Shown: positions 32,644 to 45,159, counted from the stretch's first letter. The stretch is DNA of 64,000 bases from Humulus lupulus (GCF_963169125.1 NC_084802.1:34541607-34605606); one strand, 5' to 3'. Numbers and translations are program-made. Notes: generated from the sequence alone by a model not told the origin.

Positions 32644-34330
32644 AGAAATATTTTTGTTCAAACAAATTGCGTTGTTCACATGTTTTATTACATAATTAAT
32701 TATTATTAATACAAACGTTTTTAAAATCCTGAACATGTGTATAGTTACAGTTATAGTGACTTAGTCACAGTGGATTATAATTGTAATTGTATGTTCAAAA
32801 GTATTTTGTCCTAAGAATAAATCAGTACACGTGGATTTTTACTGAATCAGTAATCTACAAGAAGATCTACTTACACATCTGGTGTGATGTCCTATCCAGG
32901 ACATTGACCAAGTAGATAAGATCGGATGTATTTTGTTACATTGGACTGGACCGATATTGATCATTGATAAGATACGTATTGTTATTATCTAATCTAATCA
33001 TATCACATTGTTGACCATAGGTGAATTCAATCTTAATTCTGACTGATTAATATTCCGTTAATTGTATTATTCAAGTCTTTTGATTTGTTTGTTACCAGCT
33101 TACCCTACGGACTAGCTCATACTTACATATTGGAGATTTTGTAGTATAATTGAGTGGGAGTATTTATCATAGACATGAAATCTATAGCTTCTGTTTAAGA
33201 AGTGAAACGATGATTTCCTAATAGCTTGGTTCAAGTGTTAAATGATAGAGTACTCACTCTGTAATTAAGTTTACGAAAATATCATTTATAAGGAACTTAC
33301 TGAGAGTTAAGGATAAATATCAATGAGGGGTAAAACGGTAATTTGTAGTTGTCTCATTAGTAGATCAACTATAGATGATTGAATGACGGTTATGGTTATA
33401 AAAATGGATAACATATTTACATTTGGTGAAAAGAATTCTATGAATTCAACAGTGCAATTCCGAGTTTATAGTGGAGTCATGAGGAATTAATAAGGTAGTG
33501 AGATTATTTGTTATAAATAAACTCACGGTAACTTATTGGAGCTTGAGTTCATGGATCCATGGTCCCCATGTCATCTCTTATAAAAATGAACCTAGTAGTC
33601 TTGAATAATTAATTTAATTATTAATTATAAAATTTTCATATTGACTAGGTCAATGAAAATAAATAATGTTAAATTATTTATTGATATTTTGTGAGAAAAG
33701 AAATAGAAGAAACTTTAAGGGTTTTATTGCAATGCCTCAAAAAGAGAGTATTATAGCCAATTGAGACAATTTTGTTAATATTGATATTAATATTAATAAA
33801 ATAAATTAAATAAATGTCAAAATTATAATTGTTTAATTTTTAAAAGTATTTAATTAATTATAATTATTAAATAATTAAAATAATATGGGAAACTAAAACC
33901 TATTTTATGTCCTATTTAATTGTCTATATATACTAGTGTTATAGAATGTATTAGGTCAGATGAATTTGACAAGGTAAAAATTCACTCCTAATATTCTATA
34001 CATAGTCGCGCACTCTCTCTTAGTTTTCTCTCTAGGAATTCTCTTCTCATGTGTTGAGACTTGCTCACACAAACACTAAGTTGCTTTAGAGAAAGACTCG
34101 GAAGACTGTGATCTTGTTTCAAAGCGGTTTAGATTCCTTGCAATACCTAGTATTCAACAAGGACAAAATGTTAGGAAATCCAAATAGTGTAGTCATTGTT
34201 CTGCTATGCATCTCGTAAATACTCTAATAGTTTTATTATTATATTTACGTGTCTCTATAATACTCACATGCTTATATGATTTTATACTTTCTACTATGTA
34301 TATTGTCTTGAATATTTATTTATAGGAAAC
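32501..34330 (+). repeat. D-family LTR, second diverged copy
   Basis: From 32578 (TGTTGGGTTTTATGCTC) it parallels the D solo LTR at 13765 through shared blocks such as TAGTTACAGTTATAGTGACT, GTGATGTCCTATCC..., CAGCTTACCCTA and GAGGGGTAAAACGGTAATTTG. The promoter-like TATATATACT is near 33926. The right end is too diverged to fix (about 34330). The first about 77 bp, with the upstream ATATTTTTTAAA, occur twice in tandem (32490-32566 and 32567-32643). Confidence 0.8.
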
Positions 34331-34574
34331 ATACATCTATACTTGTAAATGAGACCCTACATCAAATACCCAAAATATCGCTCATTATACATTATTTAAA
34401 TTAAACTAATTATTTTATTTTAATTTATCAAAAAAACATTTTCATTTAACCTTTAGTTTTATTACGACAAACTAAATCTATGATAATTGTTTTTTTAGTA
34501 TATTTAACATCCATCCAAAATTGAATGAAGAAATTCGAACTAATCCATTTTCAATATTATAATTAGATTTGTTT
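34331..34574 (+). other. AT-rich spacer
   Basis: No feature recognised between the D-type LTR and element G. Confidence 0.5.
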
Positions 34575-34579
34575 GATTA

Positions 34580-34857
34580 TGATGCATCAGGTTGGATAGT
34601 TGAGCAATGCTCATGCAAAATCTATGGAAACAAGGGAAAAACCCCAAATATGATAGACTCTCAAAATTATATTTTAAATATCAATTCTAAAAATTACCTT
34701 ACAATAAAGCAAGATGGGTATTTATAGTGCCACACAAATATGAAATCATAAAGTAAATAATAAAATAAAAGACATAAAAGAAATAAATAAATTAACACAT
34801 TATACTATTCTAGAATAAAGACACCTCATTCTATTCTACATTATTCTTACTACATCA
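34580..34857 (-). repeat. 3' LTR of element G
   Basis: 278 bp. It matches 48027-48172 plus 54584-54713, the split 5' LTR (for example the shared GTTGGATAGTTGAGCAATGC, ATATGATAGACTCTCAAAA and AATAAAATAAAAGACATAAA blocks). Confidence 0.88.
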
Positions 34858-34870
34858 TTCACCCTCTCTG
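34858..34870 (-). other. Polypurine tract of element G
   Basis: The minus strand reads CAGAGAGGGTGAA directly against the LTR start, as expected for plus-strand priming. Element H1 inserted within it (5 bp next to H1 are CTCTC). Confidence 0.7.
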
Positions 34871-35281
34871 TAACGCCCTACTTCCTTAGAGCCGTTACTA
34901 AGTGAGTTTAAAAATGTGCATTCAACTCGTGTAATGACCCAACAACTCTAGACTTTTGGACCATTAACGAAAACTATATATACTAATCCTTAATAAAACT
35001 TACGTTATGAAAATACCATAACTTTATTAAGAAACTTGTAAAAATAGGAGTTAAACTTACATAAAATTTAAGTTAGGATATGGGATCCAATTGTTTTAAA
35101 AACAGAACAAAACATAATTTAAAATAAAAAGGGATTACATAACAAGTGCGGAAAAATACATGTAAAACCATAAAAAACAAACTACATCCTCGAATCGTAA
35201 CGCTCGGCTCTTGAATCCATTCGACCTCAATACACATTCTCCAAGCTTCCAAGAACTTTTCCCGCCACTAAGTCTATTTTC

Positions 35282-35684
35282 CTGCACATATAAACAAAAA
35301 GGAATGAGCCTAATGCCCAGCAAGGAAAAATCTGACACATAGTTCATATACATAATTTCATAAGAAACATAAAAACATAACATAACACTTATATCATACA
35401 CATACTATAATGGCCATTATTACTTGGGGTCCCATAGACTAAACAAGTCATATGCCCATTAGATTAGTGGGGTCCTACTAGGTAAGCAGGTCATATGCCC
35501 ATAATCTATTTTGGGTCCTACTAGCTAAGCAGGTCATTGCCCATAATCTATTTGGGGCTTGTTAGTCATATGGGTCATATGCTCAAGCCTACAAACATAC
35601 ATATCATAACATATTTCATAACATAAAAACCATAAGATAACATATAAAACATATAGCACATAAATCCTATCCTATTTTCCTTAC
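35282..35684 (-). other. Intron-like module in A-type solo LTR
   Basis: Minus strand: donor GGTAAGGAAAATAG near 35684, diverged tandem repeats in between, then CTTGCTGGGCATTAGGCTCA and TGCAGGAAAATAG at 35282. It is the same layout as in element A. Confidence 0.42.
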
Positions 35685-36320
35685 CAAAATACCGGGATAT
35701 GAGGACAGAGTTGGGACTTTGGAACACTCCTAAGAACCATTTGAAAAAGAGTGAGTATAGTGAAGAAGACAAATGAAAGGAATGGAAGGACTAAACCATT
35801 GAGAAAATACTTACCAAAAACTTATGTGCAAGTTCTTAGATTTCCTAACCAAAATAAAGATTAAGGTTAGAAGGCTGAGTAGAAGACTATGAGAACTTAA
35901 AATAAAATAATACCAATGAAATAAGGTGTGGAAATACCTTGAAGACTTGTAACACTAATCTAAACCTCAAACCGAAATACTATAAAACCTTACTTCCCCA
36001 AGTGTTTGATAAGCTTATGATGATCAAGCTTATGATTCCCAACCCAAGTGTTTACACTCTCACACTCAACTAGCAACTTGCAGCCTCTGAACTTAGAGCA
36101 AAAGATGAATAATGGCTGGGTACTAGGTCCTATTTATAGAGTTTAGGAATGAAATGATCTTAATTTAACTTGAATAAAAACAATGGCTTTTTAAGTGAAA
36201 ATAACTTGAATTATCGTTCAGCAGAGGCTGAAGACTCGTTCAGAAAGGTGCTGGACTTATCAAGAGGTTGAAGGTTTGAATGGGAAACGATTTTGAAAAC
36301 ATTCAAAATATGCTGAAGGA

Positions 36321-36425
36321 GGCGATATATCGCCCCCTATAGGCGATATATCGCCTGGACCATTATGCCAAAGGCAAACGTGCATCGTTTCATGTTTTCC
36401 GTATCTACGTGTTGCGATATATCGG
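36321..36425 (-). promoter_or_regulatory. Paired perfect palindromes in A-type solo LTR
   Basis: Two perfect GGCGATATATCGCC palindromes at 36321-36334 and 36342-36355, 21 bp apart, and a partial third (GCGATATATCGGC) at about 36414. They lie about 185 bp upstream of the TATA box in the LTR's own direction. Confidence 0.65.
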
Positions 36426-38965
36426 CATATGCTGATTATTTAAACACGAAATTACACATTTTTAGCTTAATTTGAATTGAGTAAACAGCCTTGACTAAGC
36501 CCTTAAACGTTTTCAAAGCTGCTGACTGACCTTAGAGTATTCAAATTTTAACGTAATAAATTTAATCCTCAAAACACTTAATCATTAATCACCCATACAT
36601 AACATGCGCTTAAAATCCTATTGGTTCTTATCTAAACCTTATAGTATAATAAATATTATCCTCATTATCAGCCATATTAATCAAACCTTAGGTTAAAATT
36701 AATATTCTTAAACTATAGGTTAAACTTAGAAAATCTACAAGTACTACTATGAGTGTCCAAATAAATCCCGGTCTGAACCAAAAATCCACAGTCATAAAGA
36801 TAATACTATTATTACTATAATACTACTATCTAACTATCTAAGTAAAGTTCTTGGACTCTACAACTCGCTAATCGAGGTTTTAAGTCAAATAGTGTAATTA
36901 AGCCATAAACAGAGGAAAAACTTTAGAAATAACTCCACTTCATTGAAATTCATAAATGTTTAACACTTGGGATCCCAAAATACAGTTTAGAAATATTAAC
37001 AACATATAAACTGAACCAAGTCGACTAAACGACAAAATCTAAGTTTATTTACAATCATCTCCCAAAAATCCACTGGCCGTAGCAGCCAGGCAAGCCAAAC
37101 ATGTACACGCCGCTTCATGCCTGCTACACTCATGGTTGGTTGGCTATCTCCTTGCCCTTACCTGCACTAGAGAGCATCTATGAGCCGAAGCCCAGCAAGA
37201 AAACCCACAAACAGATAACATATACAAAACATACACCAAGTACATAAACTGGCCATCAATAGGCTAAACATATACGGCCTAGCCGTCCCAGGTAACTTAC
37301 CAGACCCTGGGTTCGCGGTCCACACCGTGAGGATATCCCAGGTATCCTTTAGGGACTTGCCCTGGCAACTCGCACTCCATGTGCCCAACGCTGCTCCTGG
37401 CCCCTTGCCGTACTCGGCCTTGCACTCAACGTGCCTAACGCCGTTTCTGGCCCTTTGTCGTTCCCGGCCCCTGTCTACCCCGACCTACACCGTGCCCGGC
37501 TCTTGCCGATCATTCACATAATTGCATTCATAGCATAACAAACAAGTATAGAATACTAGCAAATTTAATCAAAGGGCTAGGCCATGAAATTCAAACATAT
37601 TGGGCTCAGCCATACATACAAGCTCTATGGGAACAAGGGATTTCTTACCTGAGTCCCGAGCTCTCCGAGCACCGATATCCCGAGCACAGTCCTCTAACTT
37701 GAGCCTCGCTGAAACCCTAGTCACAACACATTAACAATATCCATCCATCAAGTTCTAATCCATTAAATAACTTTGAGCCATATCTCTAACCTCCGGGACC
37801 TTGAATTCTATCAATCTGGGTGATAAAATCCATCCCAAGCCTTAACCATTGAGTTCCCAAGCCTAAACACACTTAAAAACTCAGACTGGCACTAAGAGTC
37901 GCGGCCCTACCCACAAGCACCGCAGCTAGCCTCGAAACAGAGGCTAGCATCTCCCTGAAGCACACACGGGCTGCGGCGCGCATCAAACATCTCAGCCTCC
38001 CATGGCCACGCGCGCACACGGTCCGCGGCATGCCCCTCCTAGGGTCGCGGCCCTAGCCTCCAACCCAGAAATCTTCATCATTTTTGTGCGTTTTTCCTCA
38101 AACCAATTCACCCCAAACTTAACTAACAGTCCCAGATTATCACCACAAAAATTCTAACACTGTCTCAACATCAAAACCCATCAAGAACCAGCTTCAAAAC
38201 TCAACCAAGCAATCAAGAACATCCCAAACTTAGCTAACATGCAATCTCTAATAACCAGAAACAATTCTAAACATAATCTTTATAATTAAAGCTTACCCTT
38301 GCTGGATTGAACCTTAGAACCAGCTCCCTATGCTCCAAGCTTCAAGCTCCCCTAAATCCCCAGCTGCAATTCCTTAGCTTCAAGTTGATTTCCCCAAGTT
38401 TTCCTTGGTAAGCCTTAGAGGAAGATGAAGAGAAGGAAACCAAGTGATGAGGGAAAGATATGGGTCGGTTTCTATGTGTTCTAAACTATTCCAAGTTTTG
38501 TTTTATTTAACTAAAGCTTCAAGGTTACCTCAAGGCTCGGGGTACCAAAACGTCCCCGAGGGAAAAATGGTAAATTTCCCCAATTTTCCCTCCTGGGCAT
38601 TCTATCCTCAAATATATCTCCAAATATTTATTTTCACAACCCGATAACCCCATACAATAACTAATGCCAGAATTACCCCTCGACTCGCCCCGAGTCGGAT
38701 TCTCAACCCTACTGTGACTTTCTGGCTAACCGCTCCCCAGGATTGTCTTGGATCGTGCTGCACAGATATATCACATAAATATCGCATTTATCACATTTAT
38801 ACCCCTAATATCCAAACAGGGCCCACATACACATTTAGCTCAACTAAACATGCATCATTATCATATATTCACGCAAATTCACATATTCACATATTAATTC
38901 ATTTAGTGCCCTCCAGGCACGCTAATCAAGGCCCTAAGCCTTATTAGCAAATTCGGGTCGTTACA

Positions 38966-38984
38966 ACTATCCCCACCTTACAGA
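38966..38984 (-). other. Polypurine tract of element H1
   Basis: The minus strand reads GTAAGGTGGGGATAGT next to the LTR start. Confidence 0.75.
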
Positions 38985-39000
38985 AATTTCATCCTCGAAA

Positions 39001-40193
39001 TTACCTGAACAACTCGGGATACCGATCCCTCATGTCTGACTCAAGTTCCCATGTTGCCTCCTCAACCTTGTTGTTCCTCCACAACATTTTCACCAAGGCG
39101 ATGGTCTTGCTCCGCAAGACTTTATCTTTCCGGTCAAGAACCTGAACCGACTTCTCCTCATAGGACAAATCCTGATCAAGCTCCAAATTCTCAAAACTTA
39201 GAACATGCGTTGAATATGACATACACTTCTGGAGCATGGATACATGGAAAACATCATGAACCCCTGATAAAGCTGGAGGCATCGCTAACCTGTAAGCTAC
39301 CTCTCCAACCCGTTCCAGAATCTCGAAGGGGCCAAAAAACCTAGGGCTTAACTTGCCCTGAACACCAAACCGTTTCACACCCCCCATGGGTGAAACCCTA
39401 AGGAACACATGGTCACCAACCTGAAATTCCACGCTCCTGCGTTTCAGGTCTGAATAACTTTTCTGTCGACTCTGGGAGGCGAGCATACGCGCTCTAATCT
39501 TCTCAATTGCCTCATTGGTCCTCTGAACCATCTCTGGACCCAGATATCTCATCTCACCTGTCTCATCTCAATGAATAGGTGATCTACACTTCCTTCCATA
39601 AAGCATCTCGTACGGATCCACTTTGATGGTCGTCTAATAATTGTTGTTGTATGAGAACTCGATCAAAGGGAGATACTTACTCCACGATCCCCCAAAATCA
39701 AGCACACAGGCTCGCAACATATCCTCTAATATCTTAATCGTCCTTTCAGACTGTCCATCCATCTGAGGATGATAAGCGATACTAAACCGTAACTGCGTGC
39801 CCATAGCAAACTCTCCCAAAACTTGGAAGTGAAGGTGGGGTCTCTGTCGGATACTATCGACCTCGGAGCCCCATGAAGTCGAACAATCTCCTTCACATAC
39901 AACTCAGCATACTGCTCCACAGTATAAGTTGTCCTAACAGGCAAAAAGTGGGCGGACTTGGTATAACTATCCACAAACACCCACACTGAGTCATGCTGTC
40001 CCACAGTCCTCGGCAAACCAACCACAAAGTCCATAGTGATATCTTCCCACTTCCATTCTGGGATCTCCAGAGGCTGTAGCAACCCTGTTGGCCTCTGATG
40101 CTCAGCCTTAACGTGCTAGCAAGTTAAGCACTTGGCCACATAATCCACCACATCCCTCTTCATGCCCGACCACAAATACAGAGCTCTCAAGTC
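39001..40193 (-). pseudogene. pol: Element H1 integrase with C-terminal chromodomain
   Basis: Minus strand. The zinc-binding part (about 40083-40193) keeps CLTC with a stop. 39726-40082 holds the core start (ITMDFVVGLP, then [15 protein letters not shown]: first two catalytic aspartates intact) and ends in a frameshift. 39634-39819 holds the catalytic E ([15 protein letters not shown]). After further breaks at about 39575-39635, 39001-39552 is a clean 183-codon frame: the SH3-like GKLSPRFFGPFEIL, then a chromodomain-like tail (LVKMLWRNNKVEEATWE) ending near the LTR. The chromodomain, which is thought to guide insertion to heterochromatin, marks the Tekay-like chromovirus group and is missing in element A. 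Confidence 0.93.
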
Positions 40194-41127
40194 CTAATAC
40201 ATCTTCGTCGTACCCGGGTGCAAAGAATAGGGAGTGGTATGCGATTCATCTAAGATCTCTCCCCGGATATCAGAATCCATCGGAATGCAAATCCGACCCT
40301 TGTACTTCAGTAACCCCATCTCTGAAATGGAAAAGTCCTTAGTCGCTCCGACTAAGACACTCTCCCTATGAACTCTCAACTGGGAATCTTTCCCCTGTGC
40401 TTCCTTGATCCTCTCAAGGAGTGTAGATTGAAGAGTGATGTTGGCCAATTGACCAACCACCAACTCTATACCTGCTCTGGTCATCTCCTCGGCTAGCTTA
40501 TAAGATATCTGCCTCAAACTAAACAACTGTCCTGGGCCTTTCCGACTCAATGCATCAGCCACCACATTAGCCTTCCCAGGATGGTATAGGATATCATAGT
40601 CATAATCCTTAACCAACTCTAACCACCACCTCTGGCGCATATTCAGGTCTTTCTGAGTAAAGAAATACTTTAGGCTCTTATTATCGGTGTATATCTCGCA
40701 CTTCTCACCATAAAGATAATGTCTCCAAATCTTAAGTGCGAACACCACCGCTGCCAACTCCAAATCATGTGTAAGATATCTCTGCTCATATTCCTTTAAC
40801 TGTCTTGATGCATAGGCTAACAACTTACCAGCTTGCATCAACACGCACCCCAAACCCTGTCTGGATGCAACACAGTAAACCCCAAACTTTTCATTCTCTG
40901 TCGGCAGGCTTAACACTGGCGCAGTGATCAATCGCTGCTTCAATTCATTGAAGCTATTCTCACATCTATCCGTCCAGACATACCTTGTCTTCTTCTTCAT
41001 CAGTTCTGTCAATGGCGTAGCTATTCTGGAGAACCCCTCAACAAACTGCCGATAATACCCTGCTAAACCAAGAAAGCTTCTCACTTCAGGAACATTGCTC
41101 GGTCTAGGCCAATCTCTGACCGCCTCA
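40194..41127 (-). pseudogene. pol: Element H1 RT C-terminus and RNase H
   Basis: Minus-strand open frame of 296 codons (40194-41084), plus about 14 codons upstream ([11 protein letters not shown]). It has the RT connection ([16 protein letters not shown]) and RNase H. The first RNase H acidic residue is lost ([11 protein letters not shown]; element A has [11 protein letters not shown]); [11 protein letters not shown] and YTDNKSLKY are intact. It ends with [15 protein letters not shown] and the spacer to integrase. At about 41127 the coding text stops and B-type LTR sequence begins in mid-LTR. RT palm, protease, gag and the 5' LTR are absent. Confidence 0.92.
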
Positions 41128-41511
41128 ATCTCACTAAAATGTTTACTATATACATTGGGATCCCAAAATATATTTTAAAGGTTAATTACAATAAAATATT
41201 TACAACCAGCTGACCTAAGCGGCAAAATAGGGTTTAACCCTAGTTCCTCTTTAAACCCTCTGTGGTGGTGGTCGAGCAGACGCATATGTACACATTGTGA
41301 CCTAACTCTCCAACTCAAGGATGGTCCAGCTTTCTTTTTCCTTTACCTGCACCACATAGCACCCGTGAGTCGAAGCTCAGCAAGAAAACTCAATATGCTC
41401 ATGAACAAGTAATAACATGTCGCGAAATCATAATAGGCATGCCTAGCAGTAATAACCCTACTCATGCAAGCAAGCGGGTACAAACAAATATTTGTGTAGT
41501 CCTGCACTCTG

Positions 41512-41813
41512 AGTAGATGACTAATAAGTCTCTTGCTCTAAGGTAGATGACTAATAAGTCTCTCGCTCTGAGGTGGATGACTAATAAGTCCCCTGAGGTA
41601 GATGACTAATAAGTCTCTCTGTATTGATGACTAATAAGTATCTCCCTGTGTAGTTGACTGATAAGTCTATCTCTGTATAGATGACTGATAAGTTTATCTC
41701 TGTGTAGATGACTAATAAGTCTATCTCTGTGTATATGACTGATAAGTCTATCTCTGTATAGATGATAGATAAGTCTATCTTTGTATAGATGACTGATAAG
41801 TCTATCTCTGAGG
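41512..41813 (-). repeat. Minisatellite, about 11 units of 26-31 bp
   Basis: The unit is TAGATGACTAATAAGTCT plus a variable CTCT/TATCTCTGTG tail, repeated about eleven times with single-base changes and unit-length variation. It lies within the intron-like module of the H2 LTR; other B copies have only one or two comparable GACT-rich units. Confidence 0.9.
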
Positions 41814-42652
41814 TCTCATACCCTCCTAGCCATGTGACGTGTAGGTCACCTTAGCCTTTTGGCTCTGGCTATAAATAACTAGCCTTTAGAGTAGACAAGC
41901 GCTTTCGTTTTTCATTGAACTTAAGGTCGGTCAAGCATTTCATGGTTCTATTGATAATTCTTATGTCAATTATATCTAATATTTTTAGCTTGTGTTAAAC
42001 ACGCTAATACCATTCTTGACTCATAAGCCAATACCATACGACTAGTGCTCAGTACTACTGCTGATTTTGACTGATAAGTCACAGCTTCACAATCAATACT
42101 GACACAAATGTCGATCCCTGACTAATAAGTTAGTGCTTCCTTAATGAGGTAATGCAAACAGACATATATCATATGTCAAATATTCAGAAATAAGGCATTT
42201 AGCATGCTTAATCAATAATCAGAAGCATAATTATAATCATTCAAAAATACAGAGACTCAAGCTCTGATCAATCTCATATTCAACATTCATGCCATGCCCT
42301 AATCTCATGTGTCTTATGCATCACATGCATCACATACTGGGTGCAGTTTTCTTACCTTTGGTCCAAGCACAGGTTACCAATAAACGAGCCACAAGCACGA
42401 TCCTGTTTCCAAGCCCTTAGCGATAACCTAGTCACAACCATAATATAAAACCTCATCAAAATGAGTAAATAAATACTTCCAAACCCAACCCAAGTTTCTG
42501 GGACATCGAATCTCACTAAACTGGGTAGTAGGATCGATCACAGGCCCTTAGAGTTAAGTTCCCATGACTAAAAACCAAATATGGGCAAAATTTCCCTTAA
42601 GCGTCGCGGCCCTTAAACCCTATGCCGCGGCCTGCCTCTAGACAGAAGCCAG

Positions 42653-44092
42653 TGATAACTCTTGAATAAAGAGTTATTTCATGTCCTTTTGAACTTATAA
42701 TTGTGGAAAAATCGAGGGTGATGTTAGTTTATTTTTAGCTTTTGTAGCTAACTTTGGTGTTTTTATGAACTTAATTAAGTTTAATTATTTGTGTAGTTTT
42801 TAATAGCTAATGGGTTAAAGGTAGCAGTTTCATGGATAAATATTTGCACAAGGAATGAACTAGCATGTGAAACTATTTTAATTGAATTTTTGATGGCTTA
42901 ATTATCACGTTTGCTGCAGCAAAACAGATTTTGCTGAAGCATTTTGATCAGGCAGTTTTTGGGCACATGGAACACATGGCAAGTCAATGGGTGAGTTGGA
43001 ATATTGGCTGAGGTGGCAAGGGCAGAAAGAATCAGTAAACATATGGGAGAAAAGGACAAAAAAGAAAAGAGGAACTAACGTTTTGAGAGGAGGAAGGGCA
43101 ATATTGGACTTTTTAGGGTTAAAGGAGGAATCCTAGAATTGACTTAAGGAGGCATCAGCCAAAATAGGAATTCAGCAGCCATTTTTGGAAAGAAAAACCA
43201 GCAAAAGAAAAGAGAGAAACTCAAAAATTAACAAGGAAGAAGGAGGACGAACAAAGAAAGCTCAAGCATCATTTTGGATTTGTTCTTTCTTCTATTCCTA
43301 AACTTTATTTTTATATTTTCCGAGTTGATTTCTAAATCTGAATATTATGGGATGTTTTGATTGTGGATTAATGTTTATGAACTCAGCCATGAAGTAATTT
43401 CTTGCACTTTATTTTAGTAAAATATCCCGTGTTCATTCAAGTGTGCTTATATTAATTTCTTGTTGTTGTTTGGCCAGCAATGGCAAGTTATTTAATTATG
43501 TTTAATGCTGGAAATATTAAATGTAATGGGAAGAACTTGAATGACACAAGTCATAATTTAGGTTAGGTTATGTTAGTAAGTAACATAGGGATGTGTTATT
43601 TGCCTTGTGTAACTTTTGAGAATTAAACTTTGAATTGCATTCTTAAATCTTATTTTGCATAGGAATATGTTTAATTAGGTAAAAGAATTAATGTCATAAA
43701 ATTTGGGAAAGTTTTATGAGTGTTTAAATGAATTTTTGTTAACCTGAGAGTTTTGCTAAACTATTGCCGCCGCAATCTGTCCGCAATTTGTTCAGGATGA
43801 TTAATGTAGGGGAATTCAATACTTCAAGTTCATTTTGCAATCCATATATTTCTCTCAAATTTCTTGTTCAGCTCATTTTTTAATTTCAGAATTTCCATCT
43901 TTTTAATATATTTTTTTAGCCTAATAACAACCCATTTGATTTCTAGTACTTATAATTTGTTTAGTAATTGTTTTGCTTATTTTTTTTCTTTCTATTTTGC
44001 AATCCCTGTGGAGACGATTTACTTATCATGTATTACTTGTGTGACTACGTGCACTTGCGCATTTAAAATCAATTATTAAATTTATCACAACA
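42653..44092 (+). mobile_element. Solo LTR, Athila-like, in H2 LTR
   Basis: 1440 bp, starting TGATAACTCTTG and ending TTATCACAACA, with target duplication GCCAG at 42648-42652 and 44093-44097. Near its end it has CCTGTGGAGACGATTTACTT and GTGCACTTGCGC, resembling the LTR end of element E and of Athila elements generally (family knowledge). No coding capacity with support. Its sequence differs from the E LTR. Confidence 0.93.
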
Positions 44093-45159
44093 GCCAGACT
44101 CTTCTCTGACTGTGCCAAGCGCCGCGGTGCACCGATCTTATGATGCGGCTCTACCTGCTCAACAGCCAGCCTCCTCCTTCTTCAAGCCTGGGTCACAGCG
44201 CCTTAGAACAGGGTCGCGGCCCAACCACGAACCAGCCCAAAAGCTTGTGTTTTCTCCATTTAAAAACCTTCCAAAAACCTATCCAAACATCTCCAAATCC
44301 AAAAATCAAAGTTCTCAAACATCCTAGTTATCCAATACCAATAAAACCCAAGCTTCAATTTATTCAAAAACTCATCAAAACACAAAATCCAATTCAAGCT
44401 TAAAAAGTTCAAAAACTTAAAACTTGAAACTTGGATTGCCATCGATTGAGTTGTTTCCCAACTAAATCTTCTGGCTAAAAAGCTTCTAATCTTCCCTAGA
44501 ATTGATATGCCTCGATCCTTGCTTGAATCTGAGTCCTAAAACTCAACTTTCCTTCGAAAATGTGATCGGGTGTTGAAAAATCGAACTTTGAAGGAGAGAG
44601 AACGTTCTTTTTATTTCTTAACAGGTTACTTCAAGCTTAAGTAACCTCAAGCAAATCTTAATGCTCGGGGTCCCAAAAACGCCCCCAGGGTAAAATAGTC
44701 ATAACACCCAAAATTTCCCCCTGATCTCACTAACTCCCAATTTATCATCAAATATTTATTCCCATTATCCAATATCCCGGTAATGTACTAAATACCCATT
44801 GACTCACTCCGAGTCAAGTATAAATCCCGTTGTGACTTTCCCACTAGCTTGCTTCCTAGGATCGTCTCGTTCTGAGTAACCCTAGCATAACCAAATAATA
44901 ATGAAGCACTACACATATACCACATATATGTCAAATATGCCCAAAATGGCCAAAATATGAAAATTGCCCAATTAAACAAAAATGGGCCCACATGCATATT
45001 TAATACACATAAACATGCATATCAAGTCATATTATGATGTTATTCACATATTCACATAATGATACACATAAATATCACATAATCATATAGTTCCAAGACT
45101 TGCCATCCTAACCCCCTAATCAAGGTCCTAAGCCTTATTAGGAAATTTGGGTCGTTACA

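Larger units (their letters stand above)
34930..36863 (-). mobile_element. Complete A-type solo LTR in H1 LTR
   Basis: 1934 bp. The minus strand starts TGTAGAGTCCAAG and ends GGTCATTACA, with target duplication ACTCG at 34925-34929 and 36864-36868. It splits the B-type text that is continuous at 51731-51755. This copy shows the true start of the A LTR, which element A's own 3' LTR has lost. TATA box on the minus strand at 36131-36138; intron-like module at 35282-35684. Confidence 0.96.
34869..38965 (-). repeat. 3' LTR of element H1 (B family), split by an A-type solo LTR
   Basis: The plus strand reads TGTAACGCCCTAC ... GGGTCGTTACA. Without the nested 1934-bp LTR and duplicated 5 bp it is about 2.16 kb. 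It carries the intron-like module (donor at about 37644-37650, acceptor at about 37161-37166, minus strand) and GC-rich palindromes (37905-38055). It also has a patch of repeated GCCGTTCCCGGCCCC-like units (37380-37500). The polypurine tract and pol follow on the right, so this is the 3' LTR of a Tekay-like element and defines what the B family belongs to. Confidence 0.92.
41128..45159 (-). repeat. 3' LTR of element H2 (B family), left-truncated, with nested LTR
   Basis: It begins inside a B-type LTR (TTGGGATCCCAAAATA at about 41156 corresponds to 51843 and 36970 in other copies) and ends GGGTCGTTACA at 45159. The LTR 3' terminus is missing at the junction with H1. It contains the intron-like module (acceptor about 41346, donor about 42351-42356, minus strand), a minisatellite and the Athila-type solo LTR. 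GC-rich palindromes lie on both sides of that insertion. Confidence 0.88.

Noticed and set aside
13765..34330. The two D-type LTRs (13765 and 32578) as the pair of a single element
   Set aside because: The first has its own perfect GTCTC target duplication and is a solo LTR; the second is clearly more diverged.
41512..41813. CRISPR-like array
   Set aside because: Units are contiguous with no unique spacers of constant length, in plant DNA inside an LTR; it is a minisatellite.
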